Positions 63,301 through 64,000 of a stretch of DNA of 64,000 bases are shown here, in pieces. Under the pieces are notes generated by a model that did no database searches, was not told the origin of the DNA, and saw only the letters and a list, made by a program, of their open reading frames with translations. The first letter of the stretch is position 1, and each line of letters opens with the position of its first letter. Position numbers and translations under genes: made by a program. The stretch comes from Anisakis pegreffii (lineage: Eukaryota; Nematoda; Chromadorea; Rhabditida; Anisakidae): contig JAPYMA010001453.1 of NCBI GenBank assembly GCA_035041965.1, positions 96,522 through 160,521 on the forward strand, written 5' to 3'.

Positions 63301-63313
63301 CAAGCTTGAATAA
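45346..63313 (+). CDS. Gene D: secreted double-domain M1 aminopeptidase-like protein (40 exons, 1871 aa)
   Basis: Forty exons join in one frame of 1872 codons from ATG 45346 to TAA 63311-63313. Exon 1 (45346-45427) encodes only a signal peptide ([20 protein letters not shown]) and ends phase 1 at GTAAGT. Module I (exons 2-19) has GAMEN 334-338, HELAH 370-374 and zinc-ligand Glu 393. Linker exon 20 is 54722-54839. Module II (exons 21-40) has GAEEH 1262-1266, HETVH 1298-1302 and Glu 1321. The expected activity of module I is zinc-dependent removal of N-terminal residues from peptides outside the cell or in the secretory path. No C-terminal membrane helix is seen. Intron 1 is 2.1 kb and holds a LINE remnant; intron 24 is 1.1 kb and is filled by a tandem satellite. 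The gene is head to head with gene C. A polyadenylation signal AATAAA lies at about 63442. Each module is close to the size of a whole single-domain M1 enzyme. Confidence 0.92.
45904..46383 (+). mobile_element. Non-LTR retrotransposon (LINE) remnant, 3' end of the reverse-transcriptase ORF
   Basis: Lying in intron 1 of gene D, in the same orientation. The frame 45904-46344 encodes [13 protein letters not shown], then [10 protein letters not shown], a [11 protein letters not shown] block, [13 protein letters not shown] and [20 protein letters not shown]. These are hallmark C-terminal blocks of CR1/Jockey-type LINE reverse-transcriptase proteins. A TGA at 46342-46344 interrupts the frame, which then continues FRSHLTAL. 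Upstream similarity is already frameshifted, so this is a 5'-truncated, dead copy. The T- and TTA-rich DNA at about 46468-46520 may be part of the element's 3' region. Confidence 0.75.
47503..54465 (+). other. Gene D module I (canonical M1 unit), exons 2-19
   Basis: Exons 2-19: 47503-47667, 48287-48465, 48644-48777, 49053-49220, 49535-49655, 49803-49923, 50102-50193, 50424-50606, 50766-50868, 51222-51370, 51677-51754, 52015-52207, 52513-52744, 53007-53172, 53285-53358, 53539-53673, 53861-54043, 54255-54465. GAMEN at 50131-50145, HELAH at 50469-50483, then [20 protein letters not shown] with the third ligand 19 residues after the second His. HITYEKGAS holds the catalytic Tyr. The helical C-terminal domain follows from exon 13 on. 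Confidence 0.9.
55305..63313 (+). other. Gene D module II (M1 unit with GAEEH), exons 21-40
   Basis: Exons 21-40: 55305-55477, 55778-55922, 56187-56331, 56495-56661, 57807-57970, 58187-58253, 58373-58533, 58730-58849, 59184-59300, 59492-59623, 59906-59986, 60386-60530, 60653-60753, 61035-61162, 61357-61504, 61685-61758, 62048-62182, 62253-62432, 62589-62784, 63164-63313. GAEEH at 58408-58422, HETVH at 58516-58530, then [20 protein letters not shown] completes the HExxH-x18-E zinc site. IPYNKGASLLNM spans the Tyr. The last exon is a charged helix ending WLTKLE. Confidence 0.9.
56690..57690 (+). repeat. Tandem satellite of about 240-bp units in intron 24 of gene D
   Basis: Units begin with variants of TAATATAGCGCTATAGGGGT at about 56701, 56946, 57182, 57353 (a unit after an internally shortened one) and 57583, giving about four units of roughly 230-245 bp plus a partial one. 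Each carries ATGAGGAGATATAGCTATTTT followed by GCTATCTC, a short hairpin (GAGATA..AGC pairing with GCTATCTC), seen near 56848, 57090, 57328 and 57492. Units also share a block ending CCATCCGATCCAGCGGAATC. ORFs of 79 and 93 codons here arise from the repeats. Confidence 0.8.
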
Positions 63314-63370
63314 TTGTTTGAGTAGAATTTTATGTGTTGTGATATGTGATGGTTGATTATTTTAGTTTAT

Positions 63371-63398
63371 TCTATTATTATTATTATTATTATTATTC
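63371..63398 (+). repeat. (ATT)n simple repeat downstream of gene D
   Basis: About nine ATT units following the gene D stop codon, probably inside the 3' UTR. Confidence 0.8.
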
Positions 63399-63441
63399 TT
63401 GTCATTTCATCGTTTTGTTAACAGTTCATATGAATGCATTC

Positions 63442-63447
63442 AATAAA
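63442..63447 (+). terminator. Candidate polyadenylation signal of gene D
   Basis: AATAAA occurs about 130 bases after the TAA stop; a second lies near 63592. Position fits a nematode 3' UTR, but no transcript evidence is available. Confidence 0.4.
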
Positions 63448-63659
63448 CTCATTCCTAACAGATCAAGCTCACTGCTTATTGCTACATCATTTTACAAAAT
63501 GGGGATTGTGATAAAACGAAATGCTGCAATGGAATTCCATGCTAAATACATTCGTAGGTTGACGACAACTGAAAATGAACTGTCACCATCAATAAACTTG
63601 TCGATTCTCTGATATTGTTCAACAACAAAATTGCTCAACAGAATTATGTTTTTCTGAAT

Positions 63660-63800
63660 CTAGACATTCCACTGGATCGGATGTTGTAAAGAAATTCATG
63701 TGTTCTTGGGCAAACCTGAGAAGACGGTTGTCCTGAAGATGGCAACTTCGATATTGTTACAATAACGTGCAGATTGATCTATAGAGATCAACGTGTGATA
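63660..63800 (-). repeat. Inverted dispersed copy of the intron 24 satellite
   Basis: Read on the minus strand, this stretch gives CTATAGATCA, then GTTGCCATCTTC, TCTCAGGTTTGCCC and CATCCGATCCAGTGGAAT, in the same order as in the gene D satellite units. It is a single diverged partial copy downstream of gene D in opposite orientation. Its outer end towards 63850 is unclear. Confidence 0.7.
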
Positions 63801-64000
63801 CATCGATGAGCGATACTGCACTCTGTTGGTGATACCTGCACAGATTTTTCGTGCAAGGGAAATGATATATTGTGCGATGTGGTTGATAATGATCATGTAG
63901 GAGATCGATACTGATTGATCTTTGTTGTCATTCAGTGCTGTTGCCATTGTCAACACCGTTCATTTTTTCATTTCTTTCTCACTGTGTTCTTTCGTAGCGG

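Overview
This is a nematode-type genomic window: many short exons, GT-AG introns mostly of about 100-600 bp, AT-rich intergenic DNA, secreted digestive-type hydrolases and a LINE remnant. The species cannot be fixed from the sequence; a parasitic nematode is my inference from intron density and gene content. No rRNA, tRNA, CRISPR array or prokaryotic feature was seen.

The window is dominated by a cluster of very large paralogous genes. Each encodes a signal peptide followed by TWO complete M1 (gluzincin) aminopeptidase modules in one chain. Three genes could be modelled end to end, each with 40 exons whose phases close perfectly: gene B (minus, 24340 down to 6385, 1906 codons of protein), gene C (minus, 44271 down to 27495, 1871) and gene D (plus, 45346 to 63313, 1871). 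A fourth, gene A (minus), enters from the left edge with only its first two exons (888-783 and 307-98). Genes C and D are head to head across about 1.1 kb. A five-exon RNase T2 gene (plus, 3896-5582) sits between A and B.

In each complete protein, module I carries canonical M1 motifs (GAMEN, HELAH and the downstream zinc-binding Glu). Module II keeps HExxH, the third zinc ligand and the catalytic Tyr, but its exopeptidase motif is GAEEH in all three paralogs. That shared, conserved change is the most interesting biochemical signal here. Exon phases of module II mirror those of module I, which points to an old duplication inside the gene before the cluster expanded.

Region by region: 1-888 gene A 5' end; 889-3895 non-coding with a diverged short repeat at 2420-2640; 3896-5582 RNase T2; 5583-6384 convergent intergenic; 6385-24340 gene B with a GC-rich hAT-like MITE in one intron; 24341-27494 intergenic with no supported gene; 27495-44271 gene C; 44272-45345 shared C/D upstream region with a GATA-site cluster; 45346-63313 gene D with a LINE remnant in intron 1 and a tandem satellite in intron 24; 63314-64000 downstream DNA with an inverted satellite copy.

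The gene products look like secreted hydrolases (peptidases plus a ribonuclease). A gut or secretory role is an inference, supported weakly by GATA motifs upstream of the aminopeptidase genes. Exon coordinates come from reading splice sites and reading frame by eye; expect occasional errors of one or two bases.
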